DNA of 64,000 nucleotides, from contig NZ_JAJFAY010000006.1 in assembly GCF_021083305.1 (NCBI RefSeq), positions 186,001-250,000 of the forward strand, given 5' to 3'. Source of the stretch: Haladaptatus sp. DYF46 (GTDB lineage: Archaea; Halobacteriota; Halobacteria; Halobacteriales; Haladaptataceae). Position 1 is the stretch's first letter, and each line of letters starts with the position of its first letter. The notes under the pieces were generated by a model. That model did not search any database, had not been told where the DNA came from, and saw only the letters and a program-made list of their open reading frames with translations. Below, in pieces: positions 18,058 through 28,260 of the stretch. A program made the translations under genes and the position numbers.

Positions 18058-18209
18058 CCCTTCATATCTGAGGGGGCGGGCGGTGTATCCCTGTCGTTTC
18101 TCCTCGGACCCGCCCGTACAATCGACGAAAGAGTGGGTACCTCGGCGGGCCGGTTCGATGGTCGTTTCCTGACAATAACGTTAAGCTCCATCGACGGAAC
18201 TGGTTTATT

Positions 18210-19343
18210 ATGTCACGGATTTCGGATGCACAGAAGCGACGGCTCCGTGCCGCGTTCGACCGGCAACTGGACGTCGGACTGCATCACGGTGCCCAATTGG
18301 CGGTGTACGTGGACGGGGAACTCGCGGTAAATTTCGCCGGGGGTTCGACCGCCCCCGATGGCGAACCGACGACGACGGAAACCCCCCACATCGTCTTCTC
18401 GTGTACGAAACCCTACGTGGGAGTCGGGTTGCACCAACTCGTCGAACGGGGCGAGGCGGACTACGACGACCCCGTCGTCGACCACTGGCCCGAATTCGCC
18501 GACGAGGGGAGCGAAAAGGCCGATATCACCCTTCGACACGTCCTCAGCCACACCGCCGGCATCCCGTACGGGGAGTTCGACGAACGAGCCGATAAGTGGG
18601 GGGACTGGGACGCCGTCGTGCAGGCGATGGAGGACATCGACCCCGTCTTTCCGCCGGGTGAGCGAGCGGCGTATCACGCGTTCAACTACGGTTGGGTCGT
18701 CGGCGAACTCGTCCGCCGAATCAGTGGTCACCCCGTCGACGAGTACGTCGCCGAAAACGTGTTCGAACCCCTCGGTATGGACGACACCTCCATCGGCCTC
18801 GACGAAGACGAGGCGGACGACGTCGCCACCCTTTCCGGGTTCGACGTGTTCGACCGGTGCCGTGACCCGGGCGAAGGGTTGGGCATTCCGGCGAGCGAAT
18901 CGGCCGAGACGTTCAATTCGGAGGCCGTCCATCGGGCGGTGATTCCGGCGGCAAACGGTATCGGGACGGCGCGGGACATGGCACGGTTCTACGCGTGTAT
19001 CGCGAACGGGGGCGAACTCGACGGAACCCGGGTTCTCACGGAGGGGACGGTGGAGACGGCGACTCGAACGCACGCCGAAACCGAGTCCGATGGGACGCTT
19101 TCACGCCCGGCACGGTACGCGCTCGGCTTCTGGACCGGCGGCTTGGCCAACGACATGTTCGGTACCGTCAGCACCGAACGGACCTTCGGACACGCCGGAC
19201 TCGGGAGCATCTTCGGATGGGGCGACCCGGACCTGAATATCGGCTTCGCCTACGTGACCAACGGCATTCGCGAGGAGTCGTACGAGCACGCCGCGCGGGT
19301 AAACTCCTTGTCCGACGCCGTGCGGTTGCTGGTTCGACGATAA
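18210..19343 (+). CDS. Serine hydrolase, class C beta-lactamase/esterase fold
   Basis: A 377-residue PF00144-type hydrolase. The nucleophile motif SCTK (about S64, K67) follows IVF; the second motif is in AAYHAFNYGWVVGEL; a GHAGLGS segment near the C-terminus is the KTG-equivalent (HxG). No signal peptide, so cytosolic, and more likely an esterase or amidase than an antibiotic enzyme. Preceded by TATA-like sequence and starting at ATG 18210. No operon partner. Substrate unknown. Confidence 0.88.
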   Translation: MSRISDAQKRRLRAAFDRQLDVGLHHGAQLAVYVDGELAVNFAGGSTAPDGEPTTTETPHIVFSCTKPYVGVGLHQLVERGEADYDDPVVDHWPEFADEGSEKADITLRHVLSHTAGIPYGEFDERADKWGDWDAVVQAMEDIDPVFPPGERAAYHAFNYGWVVGELVRRISGHPVDEYVAENVFEPLGMDDTSIGLDEDEADDVATLSGFDVFDRCRDPGEGLGIPASESAETFNSEAVHRAVIPAANGIGTARDMARFYACIANGGELDGTRVLTEGTVETATRTHAETESDGTLSRPARYALGFWTGGLANDMFGTVSTERTFGHAGLGSIFGWGDPDLNIGFAYVTNGIREESYEHAARVNSLSDAVRLLVRR

Positions 19344-19499
19344 GCGGCGTCGGTCCGTCTCACGGATGCGAACTCGCTTCGAATCGGGTGGTCGATGTCC
19401 GGCGGTCGACCACGACCATACCTCAGTTAGAATACAAAAATTAAACAACTCATATAATCGACCAAAGGATTTGTGATGGTTCCCTCCCATGCTCCGCCC

Positions 19500-19742
19500 A
19501 TGACCGACTCGCACGACGAACTCCTACAACAGGTGAACGAAATGCAGGCTGCACGCGGTCTCGACCCCGACACACGGAAGATAATCGGCGTTCTCAGCGA
19601 GACGATCGATACGCTCGGCGAGGAGATAGAGGAGCTTCAACAGCGTGTCGCGGAGTTGGAAGAGCAAGCCGAGAAAAGCGATGCTTCCGGCGACGGTGCC
19701 GACGGCGACGAACGAAAGCACGCCTGGTATTCGGAGCGTTGA
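19500..19742 (+). CDS. Small coiled-coil protein, unknown function
   Basis: An 80-residue acidic protein with a predicted coiled coil (LSETIDTLGEEIEELQQRVA and onward) and a disordered D/G-rich tail ending HAWYSER. The start at ATG 19500 gives a compact protein; upstream GTG 19473 and ATG 19476 would only add a proline-rich leader. It could be a small oligomerising adaptor. I do not recognise the family. Confidence 0.6.
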   Translation: MTDSHDELLQQVNEMQAARGLDPDTRKIIGVLSETIDTLGEEIEELQQRVAELEEQAEKSDASGDGADGDERKHAWYSER

Positions 19743-19806
19743 CTTCGAACTCCGTCTTTCGTTCTATCTCGCCGTCCTGATCCATCCGGTCGTCCCCGAT
19801 CGTTCG

Positions 19807-20703
19807 TCACGCCGATTCCCGCCAACTCCAAGTGGGATTCCATCCGAGTACCTCGCGCGCTTTCCCGGTATCGACCAGCGACGCGTACTCGCCGTCGCCG
19901 AGCGAATCACGAACTTCGGTATCGGGGAAGACATCCCTCACGAGTTCACGGGTCGGCGTTTCGGCGCCGGTGTCCGGCGCCGACACCCAGAAACGCTCGT
20001 GGCCCCGGAGGTCCGACTCGACCGCCAATCGAACGATTTCGACCGCGTCCGACAGGTGAACGTACGTGAACAGCGTGTTTCGCTGCGTGTGAAAATCGTC
20101 GGAGTTTCGCATCCCTTCGAGGGTTCGATCGGCCTCCACGAACGTCTCGCGCGCCAGGTTATCGTCGACCACCCACGGGAACCGTAACGAGAGTATCGTC
20201 CGTGGCCGGTTTTCGACGCGGCGCGCGAACGCGTCGGCGGCGATTTCGAGCGTCTGCTTTCCCAACCCGTACGGGTTCGACGGCGTCAAACGGTGGTCTT
20301 CGTCGAGCGGGAGGTAGTCGACGGTGATCCGCTCGGGTTCGAATCCGCCACCGACCGCGCTGAAACTCGACGCCAGAACCACCGTGTCGATTCCGAGCGC
20401 CCCCGCCGCCTCGAGAACGTGATAGCTGGACATGACGTTGCTCTCGTACGTCCGATAGCCCGGCGTTTCGTCCGGCGTCGGAATCATTCCCAAGTGGACG
20501 ACGGCGTCGGCGTCACTTTTCGCGAGCGAACTGTACACGGCCCCCGCATCGATCAGGTCCGTCCGAAGATAGACGTCAGAGTGATTCTCGTCGCGCTTGC
20601 CCCGCGAGAGGTTCACGGTTCGGTAGCCTTCCTCGTTCAAGTGCGCCAATACCCCGCGTCCGACCCGGCCGCTTCCGCCGGTAACGACGACTGTCTCGCT
20701 CAC
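19807..20703 (-). CDS. NAD-dependent epimerase/dehydratase (extended SDR)
   Basis: A 298-residue extended SDR. Rossmann start VVVTGGSGRVGRGVLAHL, DAVVHLGMIPTPDE, the active-site serine region (VVLASSFSAVGGG) and NPYGLGKQTLE (YxxxK) are clear. The protein could act on a nucleotide sugar, but the C-terminal region is short for a sugar epimerase, so substrate is open. It stands between a coiled-coil ORF and MscS. Confidence 0.85.
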   Translation of the reverse strand: MSETVVVTGGSGRVGRGVLAHLNEEGYRTVNLSRGKRDENHSDVYLRTDLIDAGAVYSSLAKSDADAVVHLGMIPTPDETPGYRTYESNVMSSYHVLEAAGALGIDTVVLASSFSAVGGGFEPERITVDYLPLDEDHRLTPSNPYGLGKQTLEIAADAFARRVENRPRTILSLRFPWVVDDNLARETFVEADRTLEGMRNSDDFHTQRNTLFTYVHLSDAVEIVRLAVESDLRGHERFWVSAPDTGAETPTRELVRDVFPDTEVRDSLGDGEYASLVDTGKAREVLGWNPTWSWRESA

Positions 20704-20829
20704 GTTCGGTCTTCTCGTTCCGCCCGTAAAATACCCGCCGCGAGTCGTTCCGCGCTCGGCGTCTTCGATACCGGCCAGTGGCCGTGTCTGCCCGTGAGTC
20801 GCTCGTGCAACACTGGTTCGGTCTTCGGG

Positions 20830-21780
20830 TCAGTCGGTCTCCCGGTCCCCCGCTCGCACGGCAACCTCCGTGGTGTCGAAATCGACGTCCCCCGTCACTT
20901 CGAGGAGGTCCGGCGACATCTCGAATCCCTCGCGTTCGAACCGCTCTTTGACCGCTTGAAAGTACGCCGACCGAACGGTGAGATACTTCTCCCGGCTCGG
21001 ACTCGAAATCCAAAACCGGGAGATCATGTCGATTCCGGCCGCCGTGACGCCGTCCACTATCACCGTCGGTTCGGGGTCCGTGAGAATTCGTGGGTTCGCT
21101 TGGGCTTCCTCGAGCAGGATCGTCCGCATGGCATCGATATCACCGTCGTACATGACGCTGAACGGATGGTCGATTCGAAGCCGGTCCTTGATGTCGTGGT
21201 TCGTCACTACGGTGTTGGCGAGTGTCGAGTTCGGAACGGTGATGAGTTCGTTCCGGAACGTTCGTACTCGCGTCGCACGAAAGCTGATGTCCTGGATGAT
21301 TCCCTCGCTGCCGGTTTCCGCGCCGTCGGTTTCCTCGACGCTGCTTTCGCCCTTCCATTCGATCCAATCGCCGATGTTGAACTTCGGGTCGGTGATCATG
21401 AACAGGCCCCCGACAACGTTGTTGAGGATATCGCGGGACGCGAAACCGATGGCGAGGGTCAACGCGGCGGCGAACCCACCCGTCACCGTCAAGAGGGATT
21501 CCAACCGGGCGAAGAACAGTCCGAGAACGAACGCGACGAAGTAACTGACGATGCGAGCGGTTCTGATCGCGGGTCGGCGAACGGTGAGGCTGACGCGTTC
21601 GTTGTTTAGAAGCCGCTCGATGAGCGGAATCGCCGCGACCCGTGCGAGGAGGGAGACGAGGACGAACGTCACCGCGAACACGAGGAGTTTGTAGAGAAAC
21701 GTTTGGTAACGAGCGGCGATATCGGGCTCGGACGCTTGCAACGCGAGAAGAGTAACGCCGCTGGGGAGCGTCGAACACAT
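20830..21780 (-). CDS. MscS-family mechanosensitive channel
   Basis: A 316-residue channel that releases solutes when the membrane is stretched, as in hypo-osmotic shock. Three N-terminal helices are followed by the pore/beta region (GGFAAALTLAIGFASRDILNNV, FNIGDWIEWKG), where haloarchaeal MscS proteins have a variable acidic insert (SVEETDGAETGSEG). The cytosolic C-terminal cage is present (ITVPNSTLANTVVTNHDI). It fits functionally with the osmolyte genes later in the window, but is not cotranscribed with them. Confidence 0.93.
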   Translation of the reverse strand: MCSTLPSGVTLLALQASEPDIAARYQTFLYKLLVFAVTFVLVSLLARVAAIPLIERLLNNERVSLTVRRPAIRTARIVSYFVAFVLGLFFARLESLLTVTGGFAAALTLAIGFASRDILNNVVGGLFMITDPKFNIGDWIEWKGESSVEETDGAETGSEGIIQDISFRATRVRTFRNELITVPNSTLANTVVTNHDIKDRLRIDHPFSVMYDGDIDAMRTILLEEAQANPRILTDPEPTVIVDGVTAAGIDMISRFWISSPSREKYLTVRSAYFQAVKERFEREGFEMSPDLLEVTGDVDFDTTEVAVRAGDRETD

Positions 21781-21990
21781 ACGAACTGATACTGGCCACC
21801 GAAACTTCAGTATTTCTTCACTTCTTTCGGTAGCCGCGTGGACAAATTCCTCGGTCGGTTCGACCGAAAGCGCGCGACTGTCGTACTCGTACGATCACCT
21901 CGGTGACGCTTCGCCACGGTCCTGTAGTCCCGTGGCCACAATTCCTATACCGTTCGATTGCCCTCTCCGATACACTAACCCCATTCTTCA

Positions 21991-23613
21991 ATGAGTAATA
22001 TCGAACGCGACGATGACGAATATACGGGAAGCATGGAGTATCTCCTCGAAAAATCGTACGAACTCTTCGAGACTACGCTGTTCAGGGGGGACCGAAAAGT
22101 GGCTCTCGTCCTCACTACCGCCGTCTTCATCGGTTCCACGTACCTCCTGACGCACCGATATCCCGCGTACGGTGCGGGACTCTTCCTCAAAATCTCCGAA
22201 ACCATCGTGAGTGGAAACTACGCGTTTCCCGCCCGAGTGGCGGGGTACACGCGAAACGGCGTTCCGTTCGCGTATCCACCGCTGGCCTTCTACGTCAACG
22301 CCGTCCTCCTCGACCTCGGCGTGAGTCCGCTCCGAATCGCGCGCGTGCTTCCGGCGATGGTGACGTCCATCGCCTTCGTTCCCTACTTCTACCTCGCCCG
22401 CGAGTTCCTTCCCTCGTCGGGGAAGGCCGGTGTCGCCGCGATCATCGCCGCCGTCACCCCGATGCTCCTGCAGTGGCACCTTTCTGCCGGCGGTATCGTC
22501 CGTGCACCCGCGTTTTTCCTCCTCCTCTCCGGGCTGTACGTCGGCGTTCGGCTGTTCCGCTATCGGACCCGTCTGTCGCTCACCGTCGCGCCCGTCCTCT
22601 TCGGGTTGCTGTTGCTCACGCACCCGACGTACTCCACGTTTTTCGCTGCCAGTTACGTCCTCTTTTTCCTCCGTGAGCAGCGGTCGCTCGACGGTCTCGG
22701 ACGCGGACTCGTCGTCGCCGGAGGCGGACTGCTGATCGCGAGCCCGTGGATACTGCGCGTCGTCTCGACGCACGGCCTCGATGTTTTCACGTCGGCGGCG
22801 GGGACGCACGGCGGCCTCGGAGCGGGAGTGACCGTCTTCTTGGACCGACTCGGGGACCCGTTCGTCGCGACGCCCGCCACCGTCGTCTGGTACGTCTTGC
22901 TCCTTCTGGGCATCTACGCCTTCGTCCGGCGGGAACGGTACTTCCTTCCGCTCTGGTTCGTGGCTTCGGTCTTCCTGATGGACGAGATACGGTTCGCGTT
23001 CATCCCCGGTGTGATGATACTCACCATCGGACTGACGGACGTGCTGCCGGCCATTTACGCCCGCCTCTCCGGGTCCGGTTCGAAACGAACTGCCGCCTCG
23101 CAGATAGCCATTACCGCCGTCGTCCTCTGTTTGCTCGTCAGTCTCGGCGGCCTGTTCGTCGCGGGGCAGTCGGTCACGAACCACGACGCGATGCCGGCGT
23201 TCATCGACCACGAGGATACGACCGCGATGTCGTGGGTTCAGGCGGAGACGCCGTCCGACGCGGAGTTCGTCGTCGTCGGCGACGCCGCGGAGTGGTTCCC
23301 GTACGTCACCGACCGGACGATTCTCGTCGGCCCGTGGGGCGTCGAGTGGAGGACGCCGACGGCCTACCAGCGCCAGATGGACGCGTACAGGGGCATTTCG
23401 GACTGCGACACCGCACGCTGTTTGACCCACACGATCCGCTCGCACGGGTATCGACCGTCGTACCTCTACATCCCGAAAGGGGAGTACACGGTGCGGGGTA
23501 TCTCCACCGTTCAATCGGATCGCATGCGCCGGTCGCTCGAACGGAGTAACCGGTACCAAATCTCGTACGAGAATCCTGGCGTGCTGGTCGTTCGGGTTCG
23601 CGCGCCGGAGTGA
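21991..23613 (+). CDS. GT-C-like polytopic membrane protein
   Basis: A 540-residue membrane protein with around 10-12 helices, an N-terminal cytosolic segment and a C-terminal extracellular-type domain. The first loop has FAYPPLAFYVNAVL and REFLPSSGK, resembling the ArnT/PMT/DUF2079-type lipid-sugar glycosyltransferases of haloarchaea (GT-C fold); HPTYSTFFAASYVLFF and FVWY-type helices follow. The C-terminal part (AETPSDAEFVVVGDAAEWFP) matches the soluble domain common in archaeal membrane glycosyltransferases. No canonical DxD is obvious, so the enzyme role is an inference. Possible S-layer or lipid glycan function. Confidence 0.6.
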   Translation: MSNIERDDDEYTGSMEYLLEKSYELFETTLFRGDRKVALVLTTAVFIGSTYLLTHRYPAYGAGLFLKISETIVSGNYAFPARVAGYTRNGVPFAYPPLAFYVNAVLLDLGVSPLRIARVLPAMVTSIAFVPYFYLAREFLPSSGKAGVAAIIAAVTPMLLQWHLSAGGIVRAPAFFLLLSGLYVGVRLFRYRTRLSLTVAPVLFGLLLLTHPTYSTFFAASYVLFFLREQRSLDGLGRGLVVAGGGLLIASPWILRVVSTHGLDVFTSAAGTHGGLGAGVTVFLDRLGDPFVATPATVVWYVLLLLGIYAFVRRERYFLPLWFVASVFLMDEIRFAFIPGVMILTIGLTDVLPAIYARLSGSGSKRTAASQIAITAVVLCLLVSLGGLFVAGQSVTNHDAMPAFIDHEDTTAMSWVQAETPSDAEFVVVGDAAEWFPYVTDRTILVGPWGVEWRTPTAYQRQMDAYRGISDCDTARCLTHTIRSHGYRPSYLYIPKGEYTVRGISTVQSDRMRRSLERSNRYQISYENPGVLVVRVRAPE

Positions 23614-23747
23614 CTCGCGTCGCAGTCGATCACATTCACTCGACTTCCTATCACGTGGGATAGAGGAAACACTACTCACTGATCCGTAAAATCATCTCCA
23701 TCGGGCACAGTCTTTATCGTGCGACTCGACCAATCGCCCTTCTACGA

Positions 23748-24944
23748 ATGGCTCCCCGGATGACTCGTCGTCACTTCCTCCGAGTAGGCGCAACCTCGTC
23801 CTCGGTCGGCCTCGCCGGCTGCAACACGTTGTCGACGTCGCCGGCCGACGGTTCGAAACGAACACAGGCCGTCGACAGGTCGCGCGAACTGGCGTCGAAT
23901 CGGGAACCAGTGGACGTCCGCGGGGCCATCTACATCCCGACGCGGGCGTTCAACCGGTTCCAGATGTGGCGCGAGTACGACCCGGAGGTCATCGAACGCG
24001 ACCTCGGCTACGCCGCCGATTTGAACCTCAACGCCATCAGAACGTGGCTGAGCTACGAGTTCTGGCTCGAAGACAGCACCGCACACGAGGAGCGACTGGA
24101 GCATTTCCTCGAAACCGCGGACTCGTACGGAATCCAGGTCCTCCTCGGGTTGTTCGACAGTATCGGCGAAGAGCCGACCTTCGAGAACCTGCACGGCTCC
24201 GACCTTTTCACCGCCGTTCAGACGTTCTCCCCGTCGACGCGGACGATGCTCGACAAACAGCTCTGGGATGCGCCCCGAAACTTCATCCGGTGGTTCATGC
24301 GTCGATACCGGAACGACGAACGGTTGCTCGCCATCGAACTCTCGAACGAACCGGGGTGGAAGCGGTCGTCCCGAAAGTTCGTCGAGGCGATGGCGAAGGT
24401 GCTGACGCTCTATCGCGGTTCGAGACCCCTCACGATGGGGTCGACGAGCCTTTCGAACAACACCAAATACCTCGACTGGGGGTTGGACATCCTCCAGTTC
24501 CACTACAACTTCGTTCAGACCCCGGCGTTGTTCCGGCGCGTACTCGAACAGGCGGCGCTCACGAAAGCCAGACAGGGAAAGCAAGTGTGGCTCTCCGAGT
24601 GGCAGCGGGTCCGTCCGGGCGAGGGATTCTTCGCGGACGTGACCGGCGACGCACGTTATCCGGACTACTCGTCGCTCGCCCCGCTCATTCACGAGGCGAA
24701 CATCGGGAACTTCTTCTGGTCGCTCATGCTGCGCCCGGCCTCGGAACTCCACTTCCGCAAACAAGGCGTGGTCAACGGCCTCTTTCACGAAGACGGTGCC
24801 GTCTGGAGTCTCGACGACGCCCGTTCCCTCAAAGCGATGTCCGGCGACCCGGACTACGAAGGAACCGAGCGCAAGGAGTACCCGGACTGGATGGCCGAGA
24901 TGGAGGGTTCGAAGATTCCGAGGACCGGTCCCCGTCCGAGATAA
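23748..24944 (+). CDS. Tat lipoprotein, GH5-like glycoside hydrolase
   Basis: A 398-residue exported lipoprotein: Tat motif TRRHFLRVGA followed by lipobox LAGC. The mature part is a GH5/GH-A-like barrel: RGAIYIPTRAFN, the YAADLNLNAIRTWLS segment, an acid/base glutamate in AIELSNEPGW, and a probable nucleophile glutamate in VWLSEWQR. It lacks clear binding modules. Mannanase or cellulase-type activity is possible but unproven. TATA-like TTTATCG is about 33 bases upstream of the ATG at 23748. Confidence 0.75.
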   Translation: MAPRMTRRHFLRVGATSSSVGLAGCNTLSTSPADGSKRTQAVDRSRELASNREPVDVRGAIYIPTRAFNRFQMWREYDPEVIERDLGYAADLNLNAIRTWLSYEFWLEDSTAHEERLEHFLETADSYGIQVLLGLFDSIGEEPTFENLHGSDLFTAVQTFSPSTRTMLDKQLWDAPRNFIRWFMRRYRNDERLLAIELSNEPGWKRSSRKFVEAMAKVLTLYRGSRPLTMGSTSLSNNTKYLDWGLDILQFHYNFVQTPALFRRVLEQAALTKARQGKQVWLSEWQRVRPGEGFFADVTGDARYPDYSSLAPLIHEANIGNFFWSLMLRPASELHFRKQGVVNGLFHEDGAVWSLDDARSLKAMSGDPDYEGTERKEYPDWMAEMEGSKIPRTGPRPR

Positions 24945-25022
24945 CTCGTGTCGGTTCCGCAGCACCGTCCGTGACGATACGCTCCCCGCCGTCCCGCCAT
25001 CGTTCGCCGAGGGAAACGACTC

Positions 25023-25469
25023 TCATCCGCGAACGGTGATGCCGCCCGTTCGAATCGAAATCGCCGACAGGTCGCCGTTCGTCGGAACCGTGACGGTCGT
25101 CGGTTCGACCGTGATGACGACGTGACCGCCAACTGGGTTCGGGACGCTCGCCACGCCCGTCCCCGCAACGGTAACCGTGGTATCTCCCTCTACGACCGTC
25201 ACGTCGCCGGTGACCCCCGCGCCCGCCGGGACGACGGGCGTGACCGGTGCGTTCGCTGGCCGGTCGGCGACGAGCGAGCCGAGCCAAATCCCGCCCAACA
25301 GGACGGCCAGTATCACCAGTATCGCCATCAGGATGACGACGATGGATCCGAGAACGATGCCGAGAGGTCCCCGACGATTCGACCGCCGGGTTCGTCGCTG
25401 TGCCTGTTCGTACCCCTCGTCGTAGCCGCGGTCGTACTCGGACCCCACTTCTTGTTTCTTGTTCGTCAT
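25023..25469 (-). CDS. Membrane-anchored haloarchaeal protein with C-terminal outer domain
   Basis: A 148-residue protein with a charged N-terminus (EYDRGYDEGYEQAQRRTRRS), one transmembrane helix (LGSIVVILMAILVILAVLLG) and a small threonine/valine-rich beta domain outside (VVEGDTTVTVAGTGVASVPN). The start is ATG 25469; the longer frame upstream is not protein-like. No known domain. The helix plus beta tail suggests a surface sensor or anchor. Confidence 0.7.
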   Translation of the reverse strand: MTNKKQEVGSEYDRGYDEGYEQAQRRTRRSNRRGPLGIVLGSIVVILMAILVILAVLLGGIWLGSLVADRPANAPVTPVVPAGAGVTGDVTVVEGDTTVTVAGTGVASVPNPVGGHVVITVEPTTVTVPTNGDLSAISIRTGGITVRG

Positions 25470-25811
25470 ATTTGCCACCCTCCACCGAGTAGGAGTGCAA
25501 TGGAATCCGCCGCAGAACTGCGAGACGGAATCCGAAAGTCGAGGGAAGGCCACGGAAGTCAGGTATCCAACGACTGTGCACCGACGCTTCGATTTTTATC
25601 GGCTGCCAGTCCCGACTGCACTACCGCTGTCCATCCGATAGAAGCCCCCTCTCGTTCTTCTCCAACTACATATAGGATATGAAACAGCATAAGGATTTGT
25701 ACCAACCCGGCTTCGTCCGAACGGGACGGAACCACCGTTCGACTTCGACATCGGTGTGCGCGGGAGGAGTCTACCCATGGATTGACGAAGCTTCGTTCCG
25801 TTTACCGGACG
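25470..25811. other. Intergenic region between the membrane protein and the 25812 gene
   Basis: About 340 bases with no credible ORF. An AT-rich stretch (ACATATAGGATATG, about 25668-25682) lies near the middle but is over 100 bases from the next start. Nothing else seen. Confidence 0.4.
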
Positions 25812-26084
25812 ATGGAAAACCCCGAATTCGAGGAACTGCAAGAACGAGCGGCCGATGCCGTTGTCGGAGAGGGACTCGAATCCGTGTACGTCGGACTCGT
25901 TCACCACGGCGGCGAACAGGAGTACTACTTCGGAAACGACGTCGAGGAAAACGAGGAGCTACAGGAGATGACCGTCTCCCAACTGGCGATGTTGCTTCGC
26001 GTCCTCGCGGATCGATCCGACGCCACTGCCGACGAAATCGCCGACCTCGCGGCCGAACACGCGGATCAAATGCAACTTCAGTGA
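25812..26084 (+). CDS. Small acidic haloarchaeal protein, unknown
   Basis: A 90-residue acidic protein with VYVGLVHHGGEQEYYFGNDV and a long acidic helix region (EMTVSQLAMLLRVLADRSDA). ATG 25812 is used; an upstream start would add a non-typical leader. No known domain. Lies 15 bases from the end of proA on the opposite strand. Function unknown. Confidence 0.6.
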   Translation: MENPEFEELQERAADAVVGEGLESVYVGLVHHGGEQEYYFGNDVEENEELQEMTVSQLAMLLRVLADRSDATADEIADLAAEHADQMQLQ

Positions 26085-26099
26085 CCGCCGCCCGAACCC

Positions 26100-27431
26100 C
26101 TACCGGTCGGACAGCGACCCCGGATTCCACGACCCGTCGAAGTCCTCGTGGGTGAACGGCTTCGCGTCCGCCCCGGCGTAGGTTCCGACGACCTGTCCGT
26201 CGCCTTCGAGGTAGTACTGGTAGGTCGTCAGACCTTCGAGGCCGACCGGTCCCCTCGCGTGTATCTTTCCCGTGCTGATTCCGACCTCGGCCCCCAAGCC
26301 GAACCGATAGCCGTCGCTGAACCGGGTCGAGGCGTTGTGGAACACGCTCGCCGAATCGAGGCCGCGCATGAATCGACGCGCGCGCTCGGCGTTCTCGGTC
26401 ACGATGGACTCCGTGTGTTTCGAACTGTACGCGCTGATGTGGTCGATGGCGTCGGCGAGCGAGTCCACGACCTTGACGGCGATAATCAAATCGCCGTACT
26501 CCGTCGACCAATCGTCTTCCCGTGCTTCTTCCATGGCGACTATTTCGCGGGACGCCTCATCACCTCGCATCTCGACGTTCGCGTCCTCGTAGCGCTCGGC
26601 TATCTCCGGCAGGAACTCCTCGGCCACGCTCTCGTGGACGAGCAGCGTTTCCACCGCGTTACAGACGGCGGGGTACTGCACTTTCGCGTCGTACGCGATG
26701 TCCGTCGCCATCGAGAGGTCCGCCGCGTCGTCGACGTAGACGTGACAGATTCCCTCCGTGTGGCCGAGGACGGCGATACTCGTGTTGTCCTGTATGTAGC
26801 CGACGAACTCCGAACTGCCCCGCGGCATGAGGAGGTCGATTGCGTCGTCCATTCCGAGCAGCGTATCCACGTCCGCCCGCGCCTCGATGAGTTGCGACCA
26901 CCCGTCGGGCATCTCGGACGTCGCTTCCCGAATGATTTCGAAGAGTATCCGGTTCGAACGGCTCGCCTCGCTCCCGCCTTTCAGTATCACCGCGTTCCCC
27001 GATTTCAGACCGAGGGCGGCGATTTGGACGAGCGCGTCGGGCCGTGATTCGAAGATGGTTCCGATGACGCCGATGGGAACGGTACACTTGTACAGTTCGA
27101 GATTCTCGTCGAGTTCACGCGCCGTTTGGGTCTTCCCCAGCGGGTCGTCTTGGGCGGCGACGCTCCGAACCATCTCGGCGATGCCGTCGAGTTTCGACGG
27201 CGAGAGTTCGAGTCGGTCCACGAGGGCCTGACTGTACTCCCCCGCCGCGAGGAGTTCTTCCGCGTCGCCAACGTCCCGCTCGTTGGCGTCGAGTATCTCG
27301 TCGCTTCGCTCGATGATCGCGTCCGCAATCGCGTTCAACGCCGCCGACCGCTCGTCGTCGGATAGCTTGGCGAGTTCCAGCGCAGCGCTCTCTGCCTCTT
27401 CGACTTTCGTTTCCGTGGGTTTCTCAGTCAT
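26100..27431 (-). CDS. proA: Glutamate-5-semialdehyde dehydrogenase (gamma-glutamyl phosphate reductase)
   Basis: A 443-residue ProA, which reduces gamma-glutamyl phosphate to glutamate semialdehyde in proline synthesis, using NADPH. Motifs: [30 protein letters not shown], catalytic cysteine in [15 protein letters not shown], and [17 protein letters not shown]. It overlaps proB by 8 bases (start at 27431, proB stop at 27424), so translation is coupled. Complete. Confidence 0.97.
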   Translation of the reverse strand: MTEKPTETKVEEAESAALELAKLSDDERSAALNAIADAIIERSDEILDANERDVGDAEELLAAGEYSQALVDRLELSPSKLDGIAEMVRSVAAQDDPLGKTQTARELDENLELYKCTVPIGVIGTIFESRPDALVQIAALGLKSGNAVILKGGSEASRSNRILFEIIREATSEMPDGWSQLIEARADVDTLLGMDDAIDLLMPRGSSEFVGYIQDNTSIAVLGHTEGICHVYVDDAADLSMATDIAYDAKVQYPAVCNAVETLLVHESVAEEFLPEIAERYEDANVEMRGDEASREIVAMEEAREDDWSTEYGDLIIAVKVVDSLADAIDHISAYSSKHTESIVTENAERARRFMRGLDSASVFHNASTRFSDGYRFGLGAEVGISTGKIHARGPVGLEGLTTYQYYLEGDGQVVGTYAGADAKPFTHEDFDGSWNPGSLSDR

Positions 27432-28260
27432 CGGTGGTGTCCTCCGGGACGAATATCGTTCCGACCGCCTCCTCGTCGACGATTCGCTCGACGACGTCCT
27501 CCTTCGTGGATCGCGCGATGATGGCCGGGATTCCCCGCTCGCTCACCGAATGGGCACCGGCCACCTTCGTCTGGATGCCGCCGAACTTCGCGGTAGCGCT
27601 CTCGTCGACCATCTCCTGTACGTCCCCGTAGTTGCGTCCCACCGCTTCGATACGTTCCGCGTCGGGATTTTCCTTCGGGTTGCTGGTGTAGACGCCGCCG
27701 ACGTCCGTGAGCGTAACGAGCAGTCCCGCGTCCACGCCGACTGCCACCGACGACGAGAGCATGTCGTTGTCGCCGATCCGTATCTCCTCGGTCGCCACCG
27801 CATCGTTCTCGTTGACTATCGGGACGATTCCCCACTCCAGCAGCGTTTCGATGGTGTTCTTGAAGTTGGTGAATCGTTCGGCGCTGTCGAGATCGTTTTG
27901 CGTGACCAGTATCTGTGCGATCTTCTGGTCGTAGCGCTCGAAGCTCTCCGTGTACCGACGCATGAGGTGGGACTGACCGACCGTCGAGAGGGCCTGTGCT
28001 TCCTCGATGGTTCCGTTCGGGTGCCCTACCCGGCCCTTTCCGGCACCGATGGCCCCGGACGAGACGAAGAGGACGTCCCGCTCGCGCTCTCGCAGTTTCA
28101 TCACGTCGTCGACGAGTTTGTCGAGTTTTTCGTCGTCGAGCTTCGACGTCTCGTCCGTCAGCGAGTTCGTTCCCGCCTTGATGACGACTCTGTCGGCCGT
28201 CGCCGCCTTGTGCCGCGCCCGTTCCAGTGCCCGCGATTCGCTTGCCTCATTCATCGTCAT
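27424..28260 (-). CDS. proB: Glutamate 5-kinase
   Basis: A 278-residue ProB of the amino acid kinase fold, lacking the bacterial C-terminal PUA domain, which is usual for short archaeal forms. KAGTNSLTD is the phosphate loop, [11 protein letters not shown] and NENDAVA the substrate and nucleotide regions. It phosphorylates glutamate with ATP, the first step of proline synthesis. It overlaps proC (stop 28247) and proA, so proC-proB-proA read as one coupled operon. Confidence 0.96.
   Translation of the reverse strand: MTMNEASESRALERARHKAATADRVVIKAGTNSLTDETSKLDDEKLDKLVDDVMKLRERERDVLFVSSGAIGAGKGRVGHPNGTIEEAQALSTVGQSHLMRRYTESFERYDQKIAQILVTQNDLDSAERFTNFKNTIETLLEWGIVPIVNENDAVATEEIRIGDNDMLSSSVAVGVDAGLLVTLTDVGGVYTSNPKENPDAERIEAVGRNYGDVQEMVDESATAKFGGIQTKVAGAHSVSERGIPAIIARSTKEDVVERIVDEEAVGTIFVPEDTTDD

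Noticed and set aside
20331..20345. GGTTCGAATCC word resembling a tRNA T-loop
   Set aside because: It lies inside the epimerase coding sequence and no matching acceptor or anticodon arms surround it.
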